Of a stretch of 64,000 nucleotides of DNA, positions 1 through 11,089 are shown piece after piece. Below the pieces are notes generated by a model, which was not told the origin of the DNA, searched no databases, and saw only the letters and a program-made list of their open reading frames with translations. Made by a program: the position numbers and the translations under genes. How positions within the stretch are numbered: position 1 is the stretch's first letter; each line of letters opens with the position of its first letter. Source of the stretch: Silene latifolia (lineage: Eukaryota; Streptophyta; Magnoliopsida; Caryophyllales; Caryophyllaceae); NCBI RefSeq assembly GCF_048544455.1, contig NC_133536.1, positions 198,341,325-198,405,324 on the forward strand, written 5' to 3'.

Positions 1-401
1 TCTTCGAACATAGCCATCCATAACATGATTAAGAGGATTAGTTCCCAAAACAAAGCAGAATACAGACGAAGACCAGAACTCAAGCTCACCTTGGACGTCC
101 CCTGTTTCAATTTTGACGCGAGGTTGTTCCAATGGCGTTCCTGTTTTCGCGCCAACTGTCTTCCACTCCGTTTCAGTCGTAACAATAATTTCCGGTACTG
201 CACTCACTTCCTTGCTCAAATTAAATGATCGTAACTCCGCTGTCTTAGAACTCTCGGCTGCTGTAACTTCAGCAGCAATCTCTCTTAATTCTGTAATATG
301 TATCGTATTACTACTATTTTTGTGTTTATTATTTGATGAACTAGTATCTTTGTGTTTTGTGGAGTATTATTATTATTTACAGTCCTTCGATTTCTCGCCA
401 T
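1..401 (-). pseudogene. LINE ORF1 5' part (DUF4283-like), frameshifted, runs off left edge
   Basis: Minus-strand reading gives a start codon at 401-399 (MARNRRTVNNNN). About 100 bases on, the frame must change to continue into an open stretch reaching the window edge. That stretch contains EWKTVGAKTGTPLEQPRVKI followed by LEFWSSSVFCFVLGTNP and ends GYVRR. The order 'EFW...VFCFVLG.NP...GYVRR' is what I recognise as the start of the DUF4283 domain, found in the nucleic-acid-binding ORF1 of plant LINEs. The reading is interrupted by a stop at an AAT/TAA run, so this copy is broken. The rest of ORF1 and the reverse transcriptase would lie left of the window. The assignment rests on motif recognition without a database search. 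Confidence 0.65.
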
Positions 402-1135
402 TGCTGAAAAAATTGAAGAATTGTAAGCTTTCTCTCAACTTCAAACTTCACAAGAAAAGGTTAAGTTAACGGAAGAATTTTTTTCGGACGGAAAGCGTTA
501 CTCGGGTCCTTATAGCTCTGCCTTGGTATTTGAGGTCCTTATAGCTATCATTCTCCCTATTTTAGGTCCCAATTGTGTACTTATCTCCAGATCTGTCTAT
601 AGTAGATTTCTAGTCTCGTTATGGCTCATTGCTTTCATTTGAATGCTACTTTGGTATGTAATATTGTCGGCATCCATTTGAATGTTACTTTGGTATGTAA
701 TACAGTCGGCAGATTTATCTGATTTTTAATCTGGTGTTAATATCATAAAGTGATAATGTTGTAGAACTGCTCCACATCTCTGTTTTATTAGCATTCTAGT
801 CATTAAATTGTTTGTTATTTTAATCCCCAAGTCCTGAAATCATTCGATGTTAAGACGAGTCTCTGGTTGGTAGGAGGCGGACAGTTTATGGTATCTTTGG
901 ACGGTGTATTACTTTTTTGTCTTTTTCTACCATGGTCGCTGTCTTACAGAGGTGGTTTGTTTGGGTTGGTAACTGAGGTGGTTGGGTTGGTTGTAGTAGT
1001 TTCCGTCTCGTGTTGAGTTTGTTTTTCATATAATCTGCTCCTTTGTTCCTCTGATTTCTCTAATGTCCGTATGTTAGTCTGGTTTCCTTACTGATCATTC
1101 CCAAAAATGAGACTTTCCATATTACCTCTCTTCCA
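402..1135 (-). other. Probable 5' flank/UTR of the LINE; no gene seen
   Basis: This stretch lies upstream of the minus-strand LINE start codon. It is less AT-rich than its right neighbour and has T/G-rich runs on the plus strand (about 900-1030). There are two near-identical short direct repeats at about 636-705 ('catttgaatg..actttggtatgtaat'). No convincing reading frame, RNA gene or terminal repeat is visible. It could be LINE 5' UTR or older intergenic DNA. Confidence 0.35.
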
Positions 1136-1704
1136 TCTATAAAATATAATTAAAATACTACCGTAAAATGACTAATAAACGTCACGTAGACAAAGCCACG
1201 TAGGATCCAAAAATGCAACGTAAATGTGAGCATCAAAACTCATTGCCACGTAATTGTCTTAATTTATAGATTTAATTCATTTTTCAATAAATTAATTTAA
1301 TTTATGTAACTCTTACAAATTTACATCAAAATTTCATAGTTTATAATCAATATTGACATTTTAATTGAACTTTTGTGATAAAAACATGTTAATAAATGTC
1401 ATAATTTATAATTAAAATCTATAAAATATAATTAAAAGGCTACCCTAAAATGACTAATAAACGCCACGTAGACAAAGCCACGTAGGATCCAAAAATGCCA
1501 CGTAAATGCCACGTAAATATGAGCATCAAAACTCATTGCCACGTAATTGTCTTATTTTATAGATTTAATTCATTTTTCAATAAATTAATTTAATATATGT
1601 AACTCTTACAAATTTACATCAAAATTTCATAATTTATAATCAATATTGACATTTTAGTTGAACTTTTATGATAAAAACATGTTAATAAATGTCATAATTT
1701 ATAA
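1136..1704 (+). repeat. Tandem duplication, about 282-bp period, with Helitron-like starts
   Basis: Two copies begin at 1136 and 1418. Both start TCTATAAAATATAATTAAAA and continue through 'atgactaataaacg.cacgtagacaaagccacgtaggatccaaaaatg' to 'aaacatgttaataaatgtcataatttataat'. The second copy has an extra 'ccacgtaaatg' unit. The TC-start followed by an AT-rich 'TATA..ATTAAAAGGC' string is the usual look of plant Helitron 5' ends, and similar starts recur at 2558, 3355 and 3865. I see no paired 3' hairpin nearby, so family membership is tentative; the duplication itself is directly visible. Confidence 0.6.
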
Positions 1705-2557
1705 TGAAAATTGACATTTTAATTGAAATTTTGGTAATAAAACATGTTAATAAATTAAAACTTTTCATATTACTTAATATGCACCCACCATTTTTATTTA
1801 CACTTTTTCCTATTTAATTCATTTTTTTAATTAAACATTATAATAAATTGATTAAAACTCTTCATAATATTTAACACCTACCAAATTAATTAAAATTTCT
1901 TCCTATCTAATTAATTTTTGTAATATAATATGTTAATAAATTGATTAGATTTCTTTATACTACTTAATACCCATATTTTCATTAACATTTTCCTTATTTA
2001 ATTCACATCTTAAGTTGCTCAATAATCAATTATCTAATTTAATAATACCACAAAATAAATTAAAAATAAAATTAAAATATGGGAGTCTATGGTTGTGTGA
2101 TGGCTATAAAATCTATAATACCTATGACAGTTTCTATTCCCAATATTTATTTAAAATCTATTGCTCATTTGCCCATGAGCTTCTAAGTTGTGGATTATAT
2201 TTTATGGTTTATTTTATTTATTTGATTATAGAGAGTATATTGACTATTATTATTGAGTATTGTTGTTGTTACGCCCAATAAAGTATATTTTAATTTGTTA
2301 TGTTATTGGTTTTATAAATCCTTTGATTTATATTTAAATTTATGTTTTCCATTTGGTTTAATTTCAATGATTTACATATGACATTATTTTGCTTGTGAAG
2401 TTTTTACCATCTTGATGTTTTACCTTTTGGTCAATATATTTTTTATATGAATTTTAAAGCATCGTGAAATATATGTGAATACAGATAAGACAAAGCATCA
2501 CGTGGGTAATTTGAAGAGGGAAGAAATACAAAAGGCACGAAATTGAGGTAAAATCTA
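1705..2557. other. AT-rich non-coding DNA
   Basis: The stretch is very AT-rich with no supported gene. One open frame at 2015-2281 encodes a low-complexity, hydrophobic product with no recognisable domain, consistent with chance in AT-rich DNA. The left part continues diverged copies of the 'gacattttaattgaa..aaaacatgttaataaat' string of the preceding duplication. Confidence 0.5.
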
Positions 2558-2966
2558 TCTATACAATATTATTAAAAAGCTACTCAAAACATTTAATTTT
2601 AATTCACATGGCATTTTTATAGAGGTTAACTAATTCATCTATATTAATTACTTAATTATTTATTTTTATACAATATTATAAAAAGGCAAAACTATGTATT
2701 AAAAAGTTAATTATCTCTAAAATTGTCAAATGCTTATAAGTACCAAAAAAAAAATAGTAGTTGCAATCACTAAAAACACAAAAACTAATATAAACTCTTT
2801 ATTTTCCTCTCATAAATTTGGTTATTAATCTACCTATATATTTAACTTTAATTCCATAAGATAATTGAAAAGCAAGCGATACTATCTGTCATTATTATTC
2901 TACATGTCATATTTTAATTTCGAAAGATAATTTCTAAACCATTCTCATGCAAAGTAGATTGTGTAA
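2558..2966 (+). repeat. Helitron-like 5' terminus and AT-rich body
   Basis: The string TCTATACAATATTATTAAAA at 2558, preceded by A, matches the look of plant Helitron 5' ends (A|TC...). A related string recurs at 3355-3375. No matching 3' terminus can be assigned, because several Helitron-like pieces appear to be nested here. Confidence 0.35.
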
Positions 2967-3098
<132 letters not shown>

Positions 3099-3308
3099 GC
3101 AAAATTTTCACATTCCGTTTCTCCTTACACCATATTTATGTATATATTGGACTTCATAATACTGAGAAAAATATATAACTCTATAATCTAAATAAAAAAT
3201 CTATAATCTATAAATCTAACTAAAAGGCAAGCCAAACTATCTACCATAATCTATATGTCATATTTAATTACATATGATAATATCTTAAACCACTCTTGTA
3301 TACAAGAT

Positions 3309-3314
<6 letters not shown>

Positions 3315-3355
<41 letters not shown>
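3315..3355 (+). repeat. Poly(A) tract, about 41 A
   Basis: Homopolymer A run directly followed by the Helitron-like string 'ctatacaatattattaaaagg'. It may be a retroposon tail or replication slippage; no TSD was identified. Confidence 0.9.
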
Positions 3356-3357
<2 letters not shown>

Positions 3358-3399
3358 ATACAATATTATTAAAAGGGTAACTAAAATGACACCTATAAA

Positions 3400-3600
3400 A
3401 CCAAAGTGGCTTGGGTGTAGTGGAGTTTGGGAGTGCCTCAAAGCGTTGCAATGGCAACGAATTGAGAGGTCCCAGGTTCGACTTCCTACACGGGAGTGCT
3501 GCGGTTACCTGTCATCCTAAAGGATGTCTTACATGGCACACGTGGTTTGCAGGGTATTGCATGTGCCCGGGGGGATTCAACCCCTCGTCACCAAAAAAAA
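3400..3600 (+). mobile_element. tRNA-derived SINE with TSDs
   Basis: About 190 bp of higher GC content ends in an A tract and is flanked by direct repeats containing 'aatgacacctataaa' (about 3385-3399 and 3601-3615). Near its 5' end is a polymerase III box-A-like stretch (GTGGCTTGGGTGTAGTGG). About 60 bp later comes a box-B-like GGTTCGACTTCC, one base longer than the GGTTCGANTCC consensus. The body ends 'ggggattcaacccctcgtcacc' before the A tail. Length, promoter boxes, A tail and TSD together indicate a SINE. The open frame across it is not a gene. The SINE landed inside Helitron-like AT-rich DNA. Confidence 0.85.
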
Positions 3601-3616
3601 AATGACACCTATAAAT

Positions 3617-4879
3617 ATGGCATGGCAAATTTTAATATGACATGGCTAATTTTAATGTGACATGGATTATAAATTTATAATTACATGACATTAATTTAAT
3701 TCACTCATTAATAAGTAAATATAATTAAATGAAAATGTAGGATTGAAGGGTTCACATCCACATGAAATTTTTAAAATTCAAGAATTTATTAACTTTTACT
3801 TATTGTTTGAATATTGACAGCATAACATGGAATTATAATTAAATCTATAAGTAATAATAATAAATCTATGCAATATATATAAAAGGCTAGATAATACCAT
3901 TAAAATTTATTTCATAGGATATTTTCCGAATCCAATAATTTTTATTGATTATTTAATTATTGACAACATAACATGAAACATATACAATAATATAAAAAAG
4001 CCAAAATTACTCACATTTTAAGTGATAAGCTAAGTGGCATAACCATGTGATTTCAAAGAAGTCATATTGCAAGTCTTATCATATTTTTTTTTTAAATGAT
4101 TCCCCTAATATTTATTCGTACAATTATAATCTTATAAATATCATATTTGTTTTAAATAATTCCTCTAATATTTATTCCTACAATTATAATCTTATAATAA
4201 AGGTAATAAACTTTTTATCTCCCTCTACATGAATACCTAATTCAATTCACCATTAACTTTTAACTACACTTTTTATCTTCTTTCTCCATAACTCATTCCT
4301 CAAGTTCCTTTATAATGATTCATATTTTTAGTTTACCTTGAAAACTTTCATGAAATTATGGCTTTTTAATTCCTACTTTTTTTTATCTCTAAATGATAAT
4401 ATTCATTCCATAAGCATAACAATAGATAGGCATTTTTTTTGTATCATCCTAAATCTAATTTGTTTTTCTCATGTTCTCCTTTAATTTCCATTATATTCAT
4501 TTACTCTCATTTGATAATGTTTTATTATATTTCTTGGGCATTTGATTTTGGCATAATACTGATTTGTATGTACAATTGATAAATTTCAAAAGGAAGACAC
4601 ATTTGGATATCAATAATACATAAAAAATGACAACTTACAAGTATGTGAATTTTTATGAGTTGGCATGTTTCTCAATTTTTTCCTAGAATTTTTTTGGGAG
4701 ATTTTCTATTTTAACCAATACATGACAATAATTTTGGACCATTATGGTTCTGGATATCGAAAAGACAACGACTATGGAAATAATTTGGTTATTTATTAAA
4801 TTCGTATCATGTATCATTTTACGCTCAATTGATTGGTATGTTACCACAGTAATTTAGTTGGCTTATGTATCATTGTATT
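3617..4879. repeat. AT-rich DNA with Helitron-like fragments and a short tandem repeat
   Basis: No gene is seen. A direct repeat of about 60 bp ('ttaaatgattcccctaatatttattcgtacaattataatc') occurs at about 4093-4132 and again at about 4152-4193. Helitron-5'-like strings appear near 3865 ('tctatgcaatatatataaaaggc') and near 3989 ('catatacaataatataaaaaagcc'). Confidence 0.5.
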
Positions 4880-6909
4880 GGTGATATTCAGCCTTCTCTC
4901 TAGAACTAATCCTCCCTCTTCTCTCTAGAAAAAAAGAAAAAAAACCCTAAATCCCCAAATTGATCCGCCGCCTCTCCTTGCCATTCACCTCCCCCTTCTC
5001 CCCCTACCCATCGTCGGAGATGAGGTCATTCCTTGACCCATCTCCAGTGATTGTACACACCTCCTTAGTGGCGGACCCCTTTTGGCCTGACTCCTATCAA
5101 TTCTAGTTCGGATTGCTTTTTTCATCCCGTCTGTCCGGTGGGCTAGGATGGCGGTTTCACGTGGTTGTTCTGAGGTCGTCCCGTTCCGGGTTCCCCTGTC
5201 CTGTCATCGAAAGCGTCGCATGCGGTCCAGGGGTGTTTCCCCTTTCCCCCACCCCTTTCCCCACCCCTGGTATGTTCTGGTGTTTTTTATGTTGGTTGTT
5301 GTTGTGTCTGGTTGATGAGCATAGCTCATTTTGGTGGCTTTTTTCTGTTAATGGTGGTGATTTAGGGATGATATGGTGTTTCCCATCCCCTTCGCCCCCT
5401 CCCCCACCAGATCGGTCCTTTTTTTCCCGGTTGTGTCTTTGTCGCTGTGTTGCGGTTATGGTGGTTGTGTTGCATGTCTGCCGATGGTCCTGTGGGGGTT
5501 AGCTTGGAATTTGGAGTCTCAGTGGTCTGGTGTTTGGTTGGGTGTTGCATGTCTGCCGTGTATTTCGGGGATGGTTTGTCGGTGATGGGGCATATTCTGC
5601 GCCCGCTGACCGAGTCAACATATTGAGCAAGGTCAAAGATATCCAAAGCAAGTCAACACCTTGGACAGTCTAGCCGACGCAGCCTGTCGGCCTGTCCCTT
5701 GGGTCTCGGCCATGCAACTAGCCAGCCGGGACACACATCCGCGTACTCACATCCAAGACCCCTCGGCATGGAGTCAACAGGGCCCGCCGGCCTACCATGG
5801 GTCCCTCGGCCGAGGGTAGAACAGTCTTTCCACCTGCTCTGCCACTTGGCCACTACGTGACAAAAGGTGAAAGACTATAAATACTCCTCAACCCTCATTG
5901 AGGAAAGGATCCGCAAATAATCGAATAAACCTACTAATCTGGTATAAACTCCCTTATCTCTCTACAATATACTTTGTGCCAAGTAACAAACAACTTAATC
6001 CCTTTAAGTTTACTGACTTGAGCGTCGGAGTGAGTTCGCTCGGTACCAAGCCGAGCCCTCAGTTTGTTCATCGTTTCAGAAGAGGCCGAAAGGAAGAGTC
6101 AAGCAAAGTCATCATTCTACAAGCTTACGTGGTAACAAATCTGCTCTGGAACTACACCCGGAACAGTCGGGTCTGACAGTGTCTTGATTGGAGTGGGGTT
6201 TTGTTTGCTGGGGTACTCTCTTTCTGTTTTAAGGTGTGTTGGGTAGGGTGGTGTTGGGTTTTCGGCAGTGGTGTTGGTTGGGGTCGGAGGTGGTGGTCTT
6301 CTCGTCTTTTGAATGGTGTTTCTCTTTAAATTCCTGCCTTGTTTTTATCTCATAATAATCTCCTCTTATAGGAGTCTTAGTTGTCTCGTTAGTGGTAAGC
6401 CAAGTCTCTTGAACGGTGTTGGTGTTGAGGTGCTTGTGTCTCCGGGGGTTTGTGTTACACATTGCATGTTGGATTTCTCGGTCCGTTTGTCCTATAACCA
6501 ATGGGTGCGGTCTCTAAGGTGTAGGAGATTTATCTCCGCCGAGGTCAGAATTCGTCTTGCCTTTCACCCTTTCTTTCTACGTTCTTTTTGCAAGAGCGTA
6601 AGTACACCTTGCTATTGTCACTCCGGCGTTTGTATGTATCGACGGTTTCTGGAGGTCTTCCGCGTTAATGGAGATGATATCAACGCTCGTCACCAAGCTG
6701 CTGTCTCATGCCTTTCTACCGTCGCTAATCTTGGTTATCTTAATGTAGTAGCTTTCCTTTTATATAATAGTTATGTAATCTCGATGTATGGCTTTGTACT
6801 GCTAGATCTAGATGTCAAGGGTCTGGTGCTACCTAGTCGAGTAGCTTACTTTGTATTGGTTACAATAATGTAAGTTATTCACCTTCTGTCAAAAAAAAAA
6901 GAAAAAAAA
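4880..6909 (+). mobile_element. LINE-like non-LTR insertion, ORF-less, with TSDs and nested solo LTR
   Basis: A 15-bp direct repeat ATGTATCATTGTATT lies at 4865-4879 and 6910-6924. The enclosed DNA ends in an A-rich tail (about 6889-6909), the hallmark of target-primed non-LTR retroposition on the plus strand. Removing the nested solo LTR (5583-6165 plus one 5-bp TSD) leaves about 1.44 kb. The left part is C/T-rich and 5'-UTR-like ('ccctaaatccccaaattgatccgccg'). The right part is G/T-rich with a 3'-UTR-like end. No ORF1, endonuclease or reverse transcriptase motif is visible, so this is either an internally deleted LINE or a non-autonomous retroposon. Family identity is not established. Confidence 0.7.
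5583..6165 (+). mobile_element. Solo LTR of the Retand-like Gypsy family, TSD GTCGG
   Basis: The sequence begins TGATGGGGCATATTCTG and ends CACCCGGAACA. It is the reverse complement of the LTR type found at 23686, 34035, 41807 and 60656. It is flanked by a perfect 5-bp TSD, GTCGG (5578-5582 and 6166-6170), which proves a clean single-LTR state produced by LTR-LTR recombination. A TATA box (CTATAAATACT, about 5875-5885) and the shared 'gtcacgtagtggcc' region (in reverse complement) are present. Transcription from this LTR would run on the plus strand, opposite to elements 1 and 2. Confidence 0.95.
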
Positions 6910-6924
6910 ATGTATCATTGTATT

Positions 6925-7344
6925 CCTACTTTCATTAGTGCGTGTTTATTTAGATCTTACTAGACGAACCTATTAGCATGAATACAACACCAAATATCAT
7001 CATTTGGTACACACTAAGTCAGTAGCATGAATTTATGTAAAATGATGTACAATAGATTAAGAAAAATGTCTTAATGAAAACATAACTTTAAATGACACTC
7101 GTGATTTTTCACGGGCCACAAAACTAGTTGTCCTTTAATTTGGTTATTCAAATTTTCCATATTAATATAGCATAGTCTATATTTGTATGTATAATTATGG
7201 ATAATTTGGTATCTAAAAGTAAAAAAGAGATCAAAAGGTTGCCATGTAAAAACATCCAAAGTATTTGATTTATTGAGTTATGTCGTATTTCAATTACAGC
7301 AATACAAATTTGCTAATACTTGTACCAAATTTTCTTTATAAAGA
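6925..7344. other. AT-rich intergenic DNA
   Basis: I see no gene, terminal repeat or recognisable element in this stretch. Confidence 0.5.
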
Positions 7345-8767
7345 ATTTCAAAACAAATAATTAATTCCTCCCGAAACAAGTAAAAAAGAACTAGAACTAT
7401 ATTTAAAAATTAAATAACTTAAAGTTGAGGTATAAACAGTGTGGAAGTGAGAGCTTATGATCTTAGCTTTCCAACGGTAGGTCGCATGCCTTATTTGACC
7501 AAGAAACGAGAGAGTTATGGCTCTCGCAAGTTGTTGCCACAGGAAAAACCGCAGTCTGTCAAAATAACGACAATCTGCCATGGCAGACTGCCAAGACCAC
7601 GGCAGACTGTCGTTTGTTTGGAAACGAGATTCTTAATTCCGTCATATGTTCCTATTGAAAGCCCATTTTCCTATGCCTTGTTTTTACACTATAAATACAT
7701 GGTTTGTATTAGGTTTTGGGGATCCCTTTTCACCTCCTTACCTTCAAAAATCTTATGCTTGGTTCTTAATCTTGTAATAATTAGACCTTAATCATTTTCC
7801 ATTTTCATTGTAATCTTTCCACAAAAATTAGGTTGTAATCAAACTATGGTTGGCTAAGTCTTTCATCTTGGTGTAATTTCTTTCAAAGTCATCAACTTTG
7901 GTATTGTAAGACTCTTTACTCTCCTTTAGAGTTATCTAATACTCTTTCCTTGGGTTTAATTCTTATGTTGAGTGAATGAATGTGTGGTTTGATCATCCTT
8001 GCATCTTATTTACTTGATTATTGCAAATTCTAGAGAAGTGATTTAATTTATCTAGGATTGTTTGATGCAACCTTGTTGTGTGTTGATTTGATTTAAAGGA
8101 TTCATATAACAAGTAGGAAAGTTTGTGTGTTTTTCTCATTTGTATGATTTAATCTTGTGAGAATTGATCATAGCTTGAATATCTTGGTAAAGGTTCTTAA
8201 TGCTCATGCTTAGTTGTCCTTCATGATTTAGTGAATAGTTGGCTAAACTTGAAGAGGATACATGGATGATTTAATTTGTGTATGCTAATATCTTGATATT
8301 GTAGTATTGGGTAGATAACCTTAGGAGAGCAAAAGGAGTCAAGCTTTGTCATTTGTTGGTGACTAAGAAGAGATTACACCAAATTCTTTCTCTTTATTAC
8401 TTTGTGCTCATTAAGTGTTTGTGTTATTGCCTTGTTAGAAAAAAATTGCAACTTACCTTACATTCATGTTACCAATCAACCCAAATCCCCTTTTTGGTCT
8501 ATGTTCATCTATTGTTTGTCATTGTTAATAACCATTGTGTGGCTATAAACTTGTCATTAGAGTCTTAATTAGTAGTAGAGTCTTGCTTAGTATTCAATAG
8601 TTTACAATTCAAGTTTTTAGTTTAAAAGTCATTCTCCTGGGATCGACCCTTACTTGTACTATATTGCTTTATCCATTAGAGTAATCTAGAGTATAGTTTG
8701 GCTTATAAATTGTTAATTTGGTAGTTTAATTCTAGTATTTAGCGACCTAGTATTTTACTAATCACCA
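7345..8767 (+). mobile_element. Putative Athila/Tat-type LTR relic
   Basis: There is a TATA box in the context 'cactATAAATAcatgg' (about 7689-7699). Then comes a long T-rich leader with 'gtaatcttt..ttaggttgtaatc', and near the right end 'gggatcgacccttacttgtac' followed by 'tataaattg'. The young Athila LTR of this window has the same order (TATA at about 45472, 'gggatccgacctttacttgcc' at about 46446, then 'tataaattgtg'). The right end runs into an F-box pseudogene at about 8760. The left border is uncertain, and no internal region or TSD was found. Upstream of the TATA lies a cluster of CAGACTG/CAGTCTG motifs including the dyad TGGCAGACTGCCA at 7581-7593. Confidence 0.55.
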
Positions 8768-9230
8768 TTCAAACACCAAGTAATGTACTCATCTCTTGTT
8801 TTGTGGATGTCAGGATCATAGCCCTCTATACATGGGAAGTTTTCCAAAGATGGGAAAGGAATATGAGCCTTGGAGACTGGATTAAACAATTTAATATTTA
8901 GAGAGCGGTTAATCATTGCAACCCAACTATAAGCTGAACCCGAACACCTGGTTTTAAAAGTCTCCAACTCCGGCAGGTTCAACTTGTAACACTTATTATT
9001 CTTAAGATTGAAGATCTTGCGAAGACATTTGGGATTTTCTTTATTGTTTTCGGCTAGTAAAAGCCATGGCGTTGGTGTAGCCCTTTAGTCATTCTTTATT
9101 GCAGACGCAATGTGATTCCAGGATCGGCATACCACAAAAAAATAAATAAAATCTTCACAAGTTTCCAATTTCATTGCTATGGCCACAAGAAGATCAAGAG
9201 GCATCTTAGACCAATCTCTAGCTCTAGCCA
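8758..9230 (-). pseudogene. F-box/DUF295 pseudogene, 5' part
   Basis: Minus-strand reading from about 9207 gives KMPLDLLVAIAMKLETCEDF, then PWLLLAEN, CYKLNLPE, SWVAMINRSLN and FNPVSKA. These match the two intact F-box genes at 36002 and 39851 over their first ~140 residues. There is an in-frame stop where the intact genes have the KHQW tryptophan region (about 9088). Homology ends after EYITW at about 8768, where LTR-like DNA begins. The remaining two-thirds of the gene is absent to the left. It lies in the opposite orientation to the F-box array and is intronless in the part preserved. It is a dead, truncated paralogue. Confidence 0.85.
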
Positions 9231-9440
9231 CCCTCCTTATACTAAAAGAATAAGAGATCTTCAAATTTTTCCGCCTAAATGAATTTGACTATAATTGGGC
9301 TTTTATTATTTCATATCTGTAATTGGGCTTCATTATATTATATGTACAACAGGATTATACTGAACTTTTCCGTTTGCACCGATTAATACAAAACATTAAT
9401 AATAATAAATTTTACAATTAAATTTTAAATTGAGTTGATA

Positions 9441-11089
9441 TCAATACTATATATTAAATCCAGAAACCAAGGGACTTTAATGTAATTAAAGAAAGTTATA
9501 CAAATTAATTATACTATATAGTTTTAAATCAATAGCACTGTGTGATGGACCCGATTAAGGGATCTAAATGCAAATATTATATAGTTTGGGTTAAAATTAA
9601 ATTATATAGAAGCTTGGTAATTTTCCTAAACATGGTCAATTTCCTTAAAATAAAATAATTAATTATAGAAGACTAGAATATGATCAATTTCCTTAAGATA
9701 AAATAATTAATTAGTATAAACATGCACACTTATGGTATTAATTATTATCATCATAAAATTATATATTAAATTTAAAATCTATGCAATTTTATTAAACTTT
9801 ATAGTTTATTAGATGTATATAAATGTTAATTATTTAACATACAAAAATATAATATGTAGGTTATAAATAATTCAAGTTAGATTCCATAATATATAATATT
9901 GCATAATTCTTTCGATTTGATTTAATGCATATATGTAATATATTTATATAAATATATAATCCTCTTAGGGGGTGTTTGGTTCACCCAATATAGGTATGAG
10001 GTATGGGTTTGGAATGAACCAAACCCATACCATGTGTTTGTTTGACGAGAATGAAGGTTTCCTACCCATACCTCAAACCCATGAGGTATGGGTTTCTCAT
10101 ACCCGGGGAGGGGGGTGGGTATGAGATTGATACCCATGGTATCAAACTAGAAATATTAAAAAGTGATAAAAACAATTGTAAAAAAATCTTTTTATATATT
10201 TATTTGATTAAATGTTCACAAATTCTTGTTTACATCCGTTATTATTTACAACGAATGTATAAATCCAACCAAACCAACACCTTTTTTCGGGGTGATAGGG
10301 TGATACACCCTTCCGTTATAATTTACAATGGTTATAAGCAAGACTAATTATTAAATTTTATCTACATGATTTAATAGTATTAAAAATTATTATTAAAAAT
10401 ATTGTATTTTGAAGATTTTTTAGCTTTGATTGATTTTTTAACCCCATACCCTCAAAATTGAACCAAACACAAGGTATGAGGTATCAAGTTCCAACCCGAT
10501 ACAATCAGGTATGATTCCCGATTCCAAACCCATACCCACGCGTGAACCAAACACCCCCTTAAAATTGCATGCCTAAGTAGTAAAAGTAATTTCGTCAGTA
10601 AAGAAAAGAATTGTAGTAACATTGGATATAGTTATATGATAGTAATCACTCATTTGAATAGTAAAAGTAACAATATTATCAACGAGATTAGTGAGAGTGG
10701 TAGAAACAACAACGGGAGTAATGAAATAAACCAATATTAATGCGGCAATAGTGAAAGTAACAATAATTACGGCGAGAGTAGTGAAATTATCAATATTAAT
10801 GCGGCGGTAGTGACAGTAACAATAATTAAGGCGGGAGTAGTGAAAGTAACAATGATTACGGGCAAGTACTGAACTGTTATTACTATTGTTTCATTAATAA
10901 GAGTAAAATATTGATAGCGGGAATAGTGAATTTGTCTTAAAATTTATTTCATCGTAATTTTAGGATATGTTATAAAAAATATATTAATGATAAATTTATG
11001 GGTTATGCAACTTTAAGTAATTTTATTTAATGAAAAAAAAAATAATAGTAAGTAGAGGTAGCCCGGGCGAAGCCGGGCACCAATACTAG
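9441..11089 (+). mobile_element. Putative non-autonomous Helitron
   Basis: The candidate 5' end TCAATACTATATATTAAATC follows an A at 9440. The candidate 3' end has the hairpin GCCCGGG-cgaa-gCCGGGC (about 11061-11078), then 'accaataCTAG' ending at 11089 before a T. A|TC...CTAG|T with a subterminal hairpin is the Helitron signature. No Rep/helicase ORF is present. Inside are a Tourist MITE (9968-10558) and an imperfect minisatellite of about 30-35 bp ('gcgggagtagtgaaagtaacaataatta', about 10600-10870). The 3' end is more certain than the 5' end. Confidence 0.6.
9968..10558. mobile_element. Tourist/PIF-Harbinger-like MITE, TSD TTA
   Basis: Terminal inverted repeats are GGGGGTGTTTGGTTCAC at the left and the exact complement GTGAACCAAACACCCCC at the right. 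They are flanked by a TTA trinucleotide on both sides (9965-9967 and 10559-10561). A 3-bp TTA/TAA target duplication is typical of PIF/Harbinger-type MITEs. The ends carry subterminal palindromic copies of 'gaggtatgggttt'. There is no transposase; the small frames are not genes. Confidence 0.9.

Noticed and set aside
2015..2281. 88-codon membrane-protein-like frame
   Set aside because: AT-rich chance frame with low complexity; no domain, no paralogue in the window.
3400..3600. Genuine tRNA gene
   Set aside because: Box-A- and box-B-like strings are present but no cloverleaf can be drawn. The A tail and TSD show it is a SINE.
3411..3605. 64-codon frame with CxxC-like content
   Set aside because: It lies entirely within the SINE, which has pol III boxes, A tail and TSD.
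5113..5502. 129-codon frame in the LINE-like insertion
   Set aside because: G/T-rich UTR-like DNA; no LINE motif or conserved domain, and it ends before the solo LTR.
5898..6176. 92-codon frame
   Set aside because: It lies inside the solo LTR of the Retand-like family.
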